Shown one piece after another: positions 1-6,661 of a DNA stretch of 21,572 bases (its first letter is position 1; each line of letters starts with the position of its first letter). Source of the stretch: DASRTE01 sp035316885 (lineage in GTDB: Bacteria > Actinomycetota > Actinomycetes > Jiangellales > Jiangellaceae). Made by a program: the position numbers and the translations under genes. The DNA is taken from assembly GCA_035316885.1 (NCBI GenBank), contig DATHII010000098.1, positions 1 to 21,572 on the forward strand, in the 5' to 3' direction. A model generated the notes under the pieces. That model was not told the DNA's origin. It did no database searches and saw nothing but the letters and a program-made list of their open reading frames with translations.

Positions 1-753
1 CAACACCTCGCGACCGTGCACGGTGCGGGAGTCGTACATCGTGGCCAGCAGGCCCACGATCTCCAGCCGTGGATTGAGCCGGTCGCGGACCTTCTCGATC
101 GTCTCCTGCAGTAGCGCCACCCCGCGTAGCGCGAAGTACTCACACTCCAGCGGCACGATCACACCGTCAGAGGCGGTGAGGGCGTTGACCGTCAGCATCC
201 CCAGCGAGGGCTGGCAGTCGACCAGGACGACGTCGTACTCGGCAAGGACCGGTTGCAGCGCCCTGGACAGCGCCTGCTCGCGCGCGACCTCGCTGACGAG
301 CTGGATCTCGGCGGCGGACAGGTCGATGTTGCTGGGCAGCAGGTCCATACCTGCGACAGAGGTCTCCTGGAGGATGTCGCCTGGCTTGACGCCGCGCTCC
401 ATCACCAGGTTGTAGACCGACAGGTCGAGGTCGTACGCATCGATGCCGAGGCCCACCGAGAGCGCGCCCTGCGGGTCGAAGTCGACCAGGAGCACCCGCC
501 GGCCGTAGTCGGCCAGCGCCGCGCCGAGGTTGATCGTCGTGGTGGTCTTGCCGACGCCGCCCTTCTGGTTGCACATCGCGATCACACGTGCGGGACCGTG
601 CCGCTTGAGTGGGACGGGGTCGAGGAACTCCTCGCGCGGGCGGCCCGTGGGTCCGAGCCCGAGCGCGGACTCACCGCCCGCCCCTCCGCCGACGAATTCG
701 TCCGCACCACCGAACAGCACGTCGGGGCCGCTGCTGCGGGTCGAGCGGTCCAC
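1..753 (-). CDS. parA: ParA/Soj-family chromosome-partitioning ATPase (C-terminus cut by window edge)
   Basis: A ParA/MinD-type P-loop ATPase; 251 codons are visible with no stop before the left edge, so the 3' end is missing. The deviant Walker A motif KGGVGKTT lies at residues 64-71, with signature lysine K64 and P-loop lysine K69. It is followed by the switch I-type segment LLVDFDPQG and the Walker B-type segment VVLVDCQPSLG. I chose GTG at 753 because the frame is closed by TGA 9 bases upstream and a GGAG-type site precedes it. The roughly 50-residue N-terminal leader containing GPTGRP is typical of the ParA next to scpA/scpB rather than the oriC Soj. In M. tuberculosis the equivalent is Rv1708, upstream of scpA, so scpAB probably follows outside the window. 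Family ATPases bind DNA non-specifically and dimerise on ATP; the exact role of this paralogue is less clear. Confidence 0.95.
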   Translation of the reverse strand, partial: MDRSTRSSGPDVLFGGADEFVGGGAGGESALGLGPTGRPREEFLDPVPLKRHGPARVIAMCNQKGGVGKTTTTINLGAALADYGRRVLLVDFDPQGALSVGLGIDAYDLDLSVYNLVMERGVKPGDILQETSVAGMDLLPSNIDLSAAEIQLVSEVAREQALSRALQPVLAEYDVVLVDCQPSLGMLTVNALTASDGVIVPLECEYFALRGVALLQETIEKVRDRLNPRLEIVGLLATMYDSRTVHGREVL

Positions 754-799
754 GAGCCGTCAGAGCTCCTCCACGACGAACTGACGCTGTCGGATCGCG

Positions 800-805
800 A
801 GCCTA
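800..805 (-). promoter_or_regulatory. Candidate -10 box for parA
   Basis: TAGGCT on the minus strand fits the actinobacterial TANNNT -10 pattern and lies 46 bases upstream of the parA GTG. The same hexamer occurs just before pyrG. No convincing -35 is visible. It sits in the 130-base gap between the WYL gene stop and parA, which otherwise holds only weak GGCC repeats and no clear terminator. Confidence 0.4.
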
Positions 806-883
806 CCTCGCGGGCGCGGCAGTCCGGCGGCGCCGCGCCACGCCGAGGTGCGACCGGCCTCCCCGGCCTGCGATGGGCGACGC

Positions 884-1834
884 TCAGGTCACCGCGCGTC
901 GGTAGCGGTCGGCGAGCGCGAGGAAGTGCTCGGCCATCTCCCCGGGATGCTCGACCGTGAAGTCGGCGTCGAGCATCCCCAGGTAGAGGGCGAGCATCTG
1001 CGGGGTGTCCGAGCCGACCTCGATGACGCAGCTGTGCGCGTCCACGGGCTCGACGCGTACTGCCGGCGGTAGCCGACCGGCCACGGCCTCGGCAGGCGCG
1101 TGCACGCGCACCCGAGCCCGGTACCGCCACGTGGCAGCTCCGGCTCCGCGGGCCACGTACGTGGCGACATCGGTGTCGGGCAGCTCACGGGGGGTGAACC
1201 GCGGACCCGCGGGCGGCTTCAGCTCCATCCGGTCGACGCGGAAGGTCCGCCAGTCCCCGCGGGTCACGTCCCACGCCACCAGGTACCACCGCCTGCTCGC
1301 ATACACGATCCGGTGGGGTTCCGCCTCACGGCGGCCGGCGGTGCCGTCGTGAGCTCGGTAGTCGAACCGCAGCTTCTCGTGGTCGCGGCACGCCCCGGCG
1401 ATATCGGAGAGTGCGACCGCGTCGACGGTCGGACCCGAGACCGGCGTCGAGACAGTGAAGGTCTGCACGGCATTGACCCGGCGGCGCAGCCGGGCGGGCA
1501 GCACCTGTTCGAGCTTGGCCAGCGCGCGCAGCGAGGTCTCCTCGATTCCGGCGACCGTTCCGCCCGCGGCCGTGCGCAGCCCGACAGCGACGGCCACCGC
1601 CTCGTCGTCGTCGAGCAACAACGGCGGAAGGGCGGCACCGGCACCGAGCCGGTAGCCGCCCGCGACGCCGGGGGTCGCATCGACCGGGTATCCGAGACTG
1701 CGCAACCGAGCGATGTCGGTGCGCACCGTGCGCGTCGTGACCCCGAGCCGGTCCGCCAGATCGAGCCCGGTCCAATCCCGCCGCGCCTGCAACAGCGACA
1801 GCAGGCGCAGTAACCGTGCCGACGTCTCCAACAC
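884..1834 (-). CDS. WYL-domain transcriptional regulator with N-terminal HTH
   Basis: A 316-residue YafY/DeoR-like regulator. An N-terminal winged helix-turn-helix (about residues 5-60, with TTRTVRTDIARL as recognition-helix region) is followed by a linker and a WYL domain from about residue 140. The WYL signature is W183-Y184-L185, followed by basic residues R197, R199 and R202 in the FRVDRM strand, the usual ligand/nucleic-acid-binding patch. A WCX-like C-terminal region ends near residue 310. The GTG start gives the standard beginning MLETSARLL, and a GGAAG site lies about 10 bases upstream. WYL regulators usually sense nucleic acids or other ligands and often control themselves or a neighbour. 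The palindrome at 1856-1876, 21 bases upstream of the start, is a candidate autoregulatory operator. The neighbours do not reveal a target pathway. Confidence 0.95.
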   Translation of the reverse strand: MLETSARLLRLLSLLQARRDWTGLDLADRLGVTTRTVRTDIARLRSLGYPVDATPGVAGGYRLGAGAALPPLLLDDDEAVAVAVGLRTAAGGTVAGIEETSLRALAKLEQVLPARLRRRVNAVQTFTVSTPVSGPTVDAVALSDIAGACRDHEKLRFDYRAHDGTAGRREAEPHRIVYASRRWYLVAWDVTRGDWRTFRVDRMELKPPAGPRFTPRELPDTDVATYVARGAGAATWRYRARVRVHAPAEAVAGRLPPAVRVEPVDAHSCVIEVGSDTPQMLALYLGMLDADFTVEHPGEMAEHFLALADRYRRAVT

Positions 1835-1855
1835 CTGACCGAGTCTTCCAGAGCA

Positions 1856-1876
1856 TGCGGAAGAAAATGTTCCGCA
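1856..1876. promoter_or_regulatory. Perfect 7+7+7 inverted repeat upstream of the WYL gene (candidate operator)
   Basis: Arms TGCGGAA (1856-1862) and TTCCGCA (1870-1876) are perfectly complementary around a 7-base AT-rich spacer (1863-1869). The repeat lies 21 bases upstream of the WYL GTG in a patch clearly less GC-rich than its surroundings. Position and symmetry fit a dimeric HTH regulator binding site. Operator function is inferred. Confidence 0.5.
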
Positions 1877-1879
1877 ATT

Positions 1880-1906
1880 GGCTAGATGGCGCTAGCCCGG
1901 CGGGCT
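1880..1906. repeat. Two overlapping inverted repeats between the HNH and WYL genes
   Basis: GGCTAG (1880-1885) pairs with CTAGCC (1892-1897) across ATGGCG. AGCCCG (1894-1899) pairs with CGGGCT (1901-1906) around a single G. The two share bases 1894-1897, so they could not form together as RNA hairpins. They could end HNH transcription or be further protein-binding sites; there is no T-tract. The rest of 1835-1982 shows no gene. Confidence 0.45.
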
Positions 1907-1982
1907 CAACCCGACTCACGCAAGGGGTGTGCGCGCACCGAAGCGACCTGTTCCGGTGCCGCCGCCTCGACCTCGTGAGCGG

Positions 1983-3626
1983 TCAGAAGGGGCAGGGATC
2001 GTCCGGTGCGGGCAACCCCGGTTGAGCTCGTCCAGGGTCAGGCAGCGCGGAGTTGGGAGCTGGTTCGAGCAGCGGCGGTGTGGTCGAGACGTAGGTGTGC
2101 CCGGTGGGGGCAGTCCAGGTGATGACGCCCTCAGGGCTGCACTGCCAGGCCCATCCGGCCGCGGTCTTCGCACGGTGGTGGTGCCGGCACAGCGGCCCGA
2201 GATTGGCGGCACAGGTCGGACCGTGCGGGAACGGTACCCGATGATCGACGTCGCAACGCTCTGCGGGTTGTCGGCAGCCGGGGAACACGCATACTTGGTC
2301 GCGCGCGATCACGTGCCGCGCCAGTGCCGGCGGCGCCCGGTAGACGCTCGTGCCGTAGTCGAGCAAGGTGCCCGAGACGGGATCGGTCAGAAGCCGACGC
2401 CAGGTCGCGTCGGGGTCGGCGGCGATCCGGCGGGCCATCGCGGCCGGTACCGGCCCGTAGCCGACGAGCTCGCCAGGCTCGTCGTCGACACCGAGCAGGG
2501 TGGTCGCCGCAACCGTGACCTGCACGTGCGGGCCACGCCCACGACGCCGGGCCAGCCGCCGGCCACGGCGACCCGCGGGCGAGGCAGCAGCACCATCTGC
2601 CGGCCGCCCGCACCCACGTGCCGTCGGCGGTCCGTAGCCTGAATCGAGCACCGCCCGGCAGACGTCGACCAATGCGTCGGCGCGGCGGGCTTCAACAGTG
2701 CGCGGGTCGCGCGGATCCGCGGAGTGAGCGATCGCGTCTACGGCGGTGAAGACCACCGCTGCGTCGTCGGCCGGTAGCAACGCGGTGATTTCGGCCATCC
2801 CGTCCGGCAGCGGCTGCAGGTGCACGAAGCGCTCCGCCCTGGCCCTGGCACGGCGCTTCACCGCAGCCTGCGCGTCGACGGCGGCCACGGCGCGAGCCAG
2901 AGTGCGCCGTAGTTCAGGCACTGTCTGGGAATCGGCCCGGCGAAGCGCCCTATCCTCGACCGCCTGCCGAGCCTCGGTGTCGTGCATCATGGCGGTGTGA
3001 TCGGCGATCGCCCGTGCTTTGGGCAGGTCGATCCGGCCCTCACACAGTGCCCGCCGCGTGCCGGACAGCCGATCCGCCAGGTCGACCGCCAACGACAGCT
3101 TCAGGTCGGCTGCCCGACGAGAGATCCGCAACCGGGCGGCGATCTCATCGGCCGCGAACTCACTCACGCTGCGTCCGGCCTCGTCTGGCGCGTACGGGCC
3201 GGGCCGGCGACGTGCGAACTCCGCAACGATCTCGGCCTGCCGGCCATGGGCCCAGGCGATCAGCCGCTCCCAGCCCGCCATGGTTTCCACCAGGTCGTAG
3301 CTGGAGATCACGGCGGATTCCCCGCCATCCAACACCGCCGCCAAGCCGGGCCCCGGCGGCGTCTCGACACCATTGGAGGCGCTCTGACAGTGGCACTGGT
3401 GGCCGTCAGCTCTCGGCCGATCACCAGCAGACGCACTGTCGACGGAGCACGAGGCGGGTCGCCGTCCAGGCGCCAGGAAGACACCTGGCGCGATGCGCTC
3501 CGCACGTTCGACCGGGCCTCGGGCTACCCGCGACGTTGGCGCCGGCAACACGGCAGCCAGCCGCGCCCACGCTGCGTCGTGGGCGTCGTCGGCCTCGCGA
3601 CAGGCCGTGCTGCCGGATTCGAACAT
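1983..3626 (-). CDS. DUF222 / HNH endonuclease family protein (13E12 repeat family)
   Basis: 547 residues from ATG 3626. A DUF222 helical domain covers about residues 92-330. A low-complexity Gly/Arg/Ala hinge follows (about 332-365). The C-terminal HNH nuclease has zinc-type cysteines C446, C451 and C480, and catalytic-type D461-H462, N475 and H482-H484 (CRHHHRAK). I prefer ATG 3626 over GTG 3662 because family members often begin MFE and neither site has a strong ribosome site. Residues about 52-90 are Cys/Ser-rich, unlike the usual DUF222 start. They separate two similar segments (APGVFLA and PPGPGLAAVL), suggesting a local duplication or insertion. These genes are abundant, repeated and often mobile in Actinobacteria; their in vivo role is not settled. 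M. tuberculosis carries a 13E12 gene (Rv1702c) at this same place beside xerD. Confidence 0.92.
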   Translation of the reverse strand: MFESGSTACREADDAHDAAWARLAAVLPAPTSRVARGPVERAERIAPGVFLAPGRRPASCSVDSASAGDRPRADGHQCHCQSASNGVETPPGPGLAAVLDGGESAVISSYDLVETMAGWERLIAWAHGRQAEIVAEFARRRPGPYAPDEAGRSVSEFAADEIAARLRISRRAADLKLSLAVDLADRLSGTRRALCEGRIDLPKARAIADHTAMMHDTEARQAVEDRALRRADSQTVPELRRTLARAVAAVDAQAAVKRRARARAERFVHLQPLPDGMAEITALLPADDAAVVFTAVDAIAHSADPRDPRTVEARRADALVDVCRAVLDSGYGPPTARGCGRPADGAAASPAGRRGRRLARRRGRGPHVQVTVAATTLLGVDDEPGELVGYGPVPAAMARRIAADPDATWRRLLTDPVSGTLLDYGTSVYRAPPALARHVIARDQVCVFPGCRQPAERCDVDHRVPFPHGPTCAANLGPLCRHHHRAKTAAGWAWQCSPEGVITWTAPTGHTYVSTTPPLLEPAPNSALPDPGRAQPGLPAPDDPCPF

Positions 3627-3964
3627 GTGTACGACGATACCTGCCGGCTCCGACACGTGCACTCGCGCGCACTCGGGGGCAGCCGCCGCTGTTCGCGTCC
3701 AGATCGTGATCTCCGCGTTCGCCCTACGCGCAGCGGCGCGTTCCGGTTCGTCTTCGACGACAACGGAACGTCCGAGGACGTACGCTCAGCGGTCAGCAGC
3801 ATGGAGTGCGCCCGGCCGAACGTCGGCGCCCTACGGGTGCGGCCCACAACCGACCTCGATGACGAGCGCGGTGCGGGCCTTCCTGGCGTTGGCCCTCGTG
3901 GACACCGGCCGGGAGCGGGAGGCGGCCGCACTCGCGCTCGTAGGCCGATTCGCATGGGACTCGG
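3627..3964. other. Gene-free stretch between xerD and the HNH gene
   Basis: About 340 bases without an intact gene on either strand. Its right end carries a plus-strand coding-like fragment (separate entry). Minus-strand frames here are Arg/Pro/Ser-rich shadow translations. A TAGGGC hexamer on the minus strand near 3720 could be a poor -10 for the HNH gene. I see no clear hairpin terminator after xerD. Confidence 0.5.
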
Positions 3965-3967
3965 CTA
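3859..3967 (+). pseudogene. Possible remnant of a small TPR-like hypothetical gene
   Basis: From ATG 3859 the plus strand reads MTSAVRAFLALALVDTGRE and continues with REAAALALV. This helical segment looks like the end of small tetratricopeptide-type proteins of Actinobacteria (pattern ALVDTGRERE-A). Third codon positions are nearly all G/C up to about 3940 and then become mixed, as if true coding sequence stops there. The frame then runs into the 3' end of xerD on the opposite strand and loses sense. There is no ribosome site and no full domain, so a decayed or truncated gene is likelier than a working one. The family resemblance is from memory, and chance is possible. Confidence 0.3.
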
Positions 3968-4897
3968 GCGCGCGCGGGCCCGGGGGTGCGCGGCGGCGTA
4001 GACCTCGCGCAGACGGTCGACCGTGACCAGGGTGTAGATCTGCGTGGTCGTGACGGAGGCGTGGCCCAGCAGTTCCTGGACGACCCGGACGTCGGCTCCC
4101 CCGTCGAGCAGATGGGTGGCGAACGAGTGCCGCAGCGTGTGCGGTGAGATGTGGGGCGACAGGCGCGCCCTCGCGGCCACGGTCCGCAGCACGGTCCACG
4201 CACTCTGCCGCGAGAGGCGGCCACCACGCGCGTTCAGGAATAACGCCGGCGTAGACAGGCCGGTGGCGGCAAGCTGGGGGCGCGACCGCACCAGGTAGGC
4301 GTCCACCGCCGCGCGGGCATACGTGCCCACTGGCACCACCCGCTGCTTACCGCCCTTGCCGCGGAGCAGCACGGTACCGGCGTCGAGATCGAGGTCGTCG
4401 CGGTCGAGGCCGACCGCCTCGGAGATACGTGACCCGGTGCCGTAGAGCATCTCGAGTAGTGCCCGGTCCCTCAGCGCCAACGGGGTGCCATCAGCCGTGG
4501 CCGCGGCCAGCAGCCGTTCGACCTGGTCAAGCGATATGGCCTTTGGCAGCCGCCGTGGAGGCGTCGGTGGCCGGACGGCGCTGGCCGCATCGGCGGGTGC
4601 CATCGCCTCCCGGTGCAGGAAACGGTGCAGGCCGCGTACCGCGACCACCGTGCGGGCGGCCGAACTGGCACCCAGCGGAGGATGTTCGGCATCGCCCTCG
4701 CGCAGGCTGCGCAAGAACGCGGTCACGTCGCCCTCGCCGATCGCGGCCGGCTCGGTGATACCGCGGACGTCGAGGAACGCCGAGTACCGACGCAGGTCGC
4801 GCCGGTAGGACGCCAGCGTGTTGGCCGCAAGCCCCCGCTCGACGGCCAGGTGGTCCAGATAACCTCTGACGGCGCGGGCGAGGGACACCTCGGCCAC
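3965..4897 (-). CDS. xerD: Tyrosine recombinase XerD
   Basis: 310 residues, the usual XerD length. A SAM-like core-binding domain (about 5-95) is followed by the catalytic domain. All six active-site residues are present: R157, K181, H253, R256, H279 and nucleophile Y288. Each is offset by exactly nine from the Escherichia coli XerD positions R148, K172, H244, R247, H270 and Y279 as I recall them. XerD acts with XerC at dif to resolve chromosome dimers at division. The GTG start lies two bases after the ald stop, so it is probably co-transcribed with and coupled to ald. A TTG at 4903 that overlaps the ald TGA is an alternative. The gene's place near pyrG, the Nudix gene and parA is conserved in Actinobacteria. 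Confidence 0.97.
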   Translation of the reverse strand: MAEVSLARAVRGYLDHLAVERGLAANTLASYRRDLRRYSAFLDVRGITEPAAIGEGDVTAFLRSLREGDAEHPPLGASSAARTVVAVRGLHRFLHREAMAPADAASAVRPPTPPRRLPKAISLDQVERLLAAATADGTPLALRDRALLEMLYGTGSRISEAVGLDRDDLDLDAGTVLLRGKGGKQRVVPVGTYARAAVDAYLVRSRPQLAATGLSTPALFLNARGGRLSRQSAWTVLRTVAARARLSPHISPHTLRHSFATHLLDGGADVRVVQELLGHASVTTTQIYTLVTVDRLREVYAAAHPRARAR

Positions 4898-4899
4898 TC

Positions 4900-6015
4900 T
4901 CAAGCCAACAGGTCGCGCAGCTCGACCGCCTTCATCGCGTGCGCCTCCGCCACGGGCCTGTACGTCAGCCGGCCGTCGTGGGTGTTCAGCCCTTGCGCGA
5001 GAGCGGGGTCGGCTCGCAACGCGTCCTTCCAGCCGCGGTTCGCGAGCTCGACCGCGTAGGGCAGGGTGACGTTCGTGAGCGCGTAGGTCGAGGTGTGGGG
5101 AACGGCGCCTGGCATGTTCGTCACGCAGTAGAAGATCGAGTCGTGGACCCGGTAGGTCGGATTGGCGTGCGTCGTCGGGCGGGAGTCCTCGAAGCAGCCG
5201 CCCTGGTCGATGGCGATGTCGACGAGCACGCTGCCGGGACGCATCCGCGCGACGAGGTCGTTTGAGACCAGCGTCGGCGCCTTCGCACCGGGTACGAGCA
5301 CGGCCCCGATGACGAGGTCGGCATCGATCACGGCCTTCTCGACCTCGAACAGATTGGACGTGATGGTCTGTGCGTGTCCCCGGTAGACGCGGTCGACCTC
5401 GCGCAGGCGCGCAACGTTCTTGTCGAGGATCCACACGTCGGCCTGCATGCCGAGGGCGATCTCGGAGGCGTTCACGCCGGAGACCCCGGCTCCGATGACC
5501 ACGACCTTGGCCGCCTTGACCCCGGGCACGCCACCCATGAGGACGCCGCGGCCGCCCTGGGCACGCTCGAGCACATGTGCGCCGACCTGGGTGGCCATCC
5601 GGCCCGCGACCTCGCTCATCGGTGCCAGGAGAGGAAGCGATCCGTCGGGCATCTGGACGGTTTCGTACGCGATGGCCGTCACGCCGGTGTCGAGCAGCGC
5701 CTGCGTGCACTCGCGGGACGCTGCCAGATGCAAGTAGGTGAACAGCACCTGCCCGCGGCGCATCCGGTGATACTCGTCCGCCACCGGCTCCTTGACCTTG
5801 AGGACGAGCTCGGCCTCCGTCCACACGTCGTCGGCGGTGGCGAGGACGCGGGCACCGGCGGCCTTGAACTCGGCGTCGGAGATCGACGAGCCGAGTCCCG
5901 CACCGTGCTGGACCACAACGTCGTGACCGTGCCGGACCAGTTCGTGGACACCCGCGGGGGTGATCGCGACGCGGTACTCGTGGTTCTTGACCTCGCTGGG
6001 AATGCCGATCAGCAC
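4900..6015 (-). CDS. ald: Alanine dehydrogenase
   Basis: 371 residues from GTG 6015, the same length as I recall for M. tuberculosis Ald (Rv2780). It catalyses NAD-dependent interconversion of L-alanine and pyruvate plus ammonium. The N-terminal motif has R15 in EYRVAITP. Substrate and catalytic residues are K75 (KVKEP), H96 (YLHLA) and D270 (DIAIDQGG). The Rossmann NAD-binding motif is G175-A-G177-V-S-G180. GTG 6015 is preferred over GTG 6051 because it gives the family N-terminus, has a GAAGGG-type site upstream, and the longer version begins inside a hairpin loop. It lies between gpx and xerD; the gap to gpx holds two tandem hairpins and a TAGACT box. In mycobacteria ald is controlled by AldR; no such gene is in this window. 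Confidence 0.98.
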   Translation of the reverse strand: MLIGIPSEVKNHEYRVAITPAGVHELVRHGHDVVVQHGAGLGSSISDAEFKAAGARVLATADDVWTEAELVLKVKEPVADEYHRMRRGQVLFTYLHLAASRECTQALLDTGVTAIAYETVQMPDGSLPLLAPMSEVAGRMATQVGAHVLERAQGGRGVLMGGVPGVKAAKVVVIGAGVSGVNASEIALGMQADVWILDKNVARLREVDRVYRGHAQTITSNLFEVEKAVIDADLVIGAVLVPGAKAPTLVSNDLVARMRPGSVLVDIAIDQGGCFEDSRPTTHANPTYRVHDSIFYCVTNMPGAVPHTSTYALTNVTLPYAVELANRGWKDALRADPALAQGLNTHDGRLTYRPVAEAHAMKAVELRDLLA

Positions 6016-6041
6016 GTCGATCGCGACCCTTCGGGAGTCCT

Positions 6042-6061
6042 GCCCGACCACGTTGTCGGGC
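6042..6061 (-). promoter_or_regulatory. Hairpin in the ald leader
   Basis: GCCCGAC (6042-6048) pairs perfectly with GTCGGGC (6055-6061) over a six-base loop. It lies 26 bases upstream of the ald GTG and shares its last two bases with the neighbouring stronger hairpin (6060-6083). That arrangement would let the two compete as RNA structures. A regulatory role is inferred. Confidence 0.4.
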
Positions 6062-6083
6062 CGCCGCCGGTTCGGGCGGCGGC
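6060..6083 (-). terminator. GC-rich hairpin downstream of gpx
   Basis: A perfect nine-base stem, GCCGCCGCC (6060-6068) with GGCGGCGGC (6075-6083), has a six-base loop and starts 7 bases after the gpx stop. No U-tract follows, which is common for actinobacterial hairpins at gene ends. It may end gpx transcription or be part of the ald leader. Confidence 0.5.
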
Positions 6084-6087
6084 GCCG

Positions 6088-6093
6088 AGTCTA
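6088..6093 (-). promoter_or_regulatory. Candidate -10 box for ald
   Basis: TAGACT on the minus strand overlaps the gpx stop codon (its TAG) and fits the actinobacterial TANNNT -10. It would start a transcript near 6081 whose leader, about 65 bases, holds the 6042-6061 hairpin and nearly all of the 6060-6083 stem. The -35 is weak. Confidence 0.35.
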
Positions 6094-6582
6094 GGTCACC
6101 TGTCCGGGCAGGTTGCTCCGGATCGCCTCGACGACCTCGGGTGCCTCGGGGTCGGTCCTGGTCCGGAAACGGGCCACGACCGACCCGCCCGGGTCGACCA
6201 GGAACTTCTCGAAGTTCCACTGCACGTCGCCGGCCAGGCCGTCGCCGTCGGAGGTCTGGACGAGTTCCGCGTAGAGCGGATGCCGGCCCGGTCCGTTGAC
6301 GTCGATCTTCTCGAACAGGGGGAACGTCACGCCGTACGTCGTCGAGCAGAACTGCTGGATCTGCTCGGCGGTGCCCGGCTCCTGCCCGCCGAACTGGTTC
6401 GAGGGAAACCCCACGACGGAGAAGCCGTCGCCGGCGAACCGCTCGTGCAGCCGCTCGAGGCCCGCATACTGCGGTGTGAACCCGCATCGGGACGCGACGT
6501 TGACGATCAGGAGGGTGGTCCCGGCCGGCAGCGTGGCCGGCTGGCCGGCCAGCGCGCGCAGCGGGATCTCGTGAACCCGCAC
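6091..6582 (-). CDS. Glutathione peroxidase-family thiol peroxidase (Cys type)
   Basis: 163 residues, a compact bacterial GPx fold. The peroxidatic residue is cysteine (C33 in NVASRCGF) in place of selenocysteine. Q67 (FGGQEPG), W122 and N123 (WNFEKFL) complete the usual catalytic tetrad. C79 (QQFCSTTYG) is in the position of the resolving cysteine of thioredoxin-dependent GPx proteins. The cysteine normally found in FPCNQFG is serine here (S61). Actinobacteria generally use mycothiol rather than glutathione, so thioredoxin-dependent reduction of peroxides is the likely activity. GTG 6582 gives the family start (MRVHEIPLRALAG). A longer frame back to 6669 adds non-family sequence and would run into the upstream region and start of the divergent membrane gene. 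No ribosome site is visible. The gene reads divergently from the membrane protein at 6662. Confidence 0.92.
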   Translation of the reverse strand: MRVHEIPLRALAGQPATLPAGTTLLIVNVASRCGFTPQYAGLERLHERFAGDGFSVVGFPSNQFGGQEPGTAEQIQQFCSTTYGVTFPLFEKIDVNGPGRHPLYAELVQTSDGDGLAGDVQWNFEKFLVDPGGSVVARFRTRTDPEAPEVVEAIRSNLPGQVT

Positions 6583-6649
6583 AGACCAATGATGCCGCCG
6601 GACGCCGGACACGCAGGCTCCGGGGTGGCTCGCGGGGTGCCCGGTGCGG

Positions 6650-6655
6650 TAGACC
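6650..6655 (+). promoter_or_regulatory. Candidate -10 box for a leaderless transcript
   Basis: TAGACC lies six bases before the GTG at 6662. Position and sequence are close to the TANNNT box of leaderless actinobacterial genes, though the last base is C rather than T. The gene has no ribosome-binding site, which agrees with leaderless expression. Confidence 0.35.
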
Positions 6656-6661
6656 CGCATC

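Noticed and set aside
1983..3626. HNH gene as a homing endonuclease in an intron or intein
   Set aside because: The neighbouring genes are uninterrupted and there is no split host gene; DUF222 places it in the 13E12 family.
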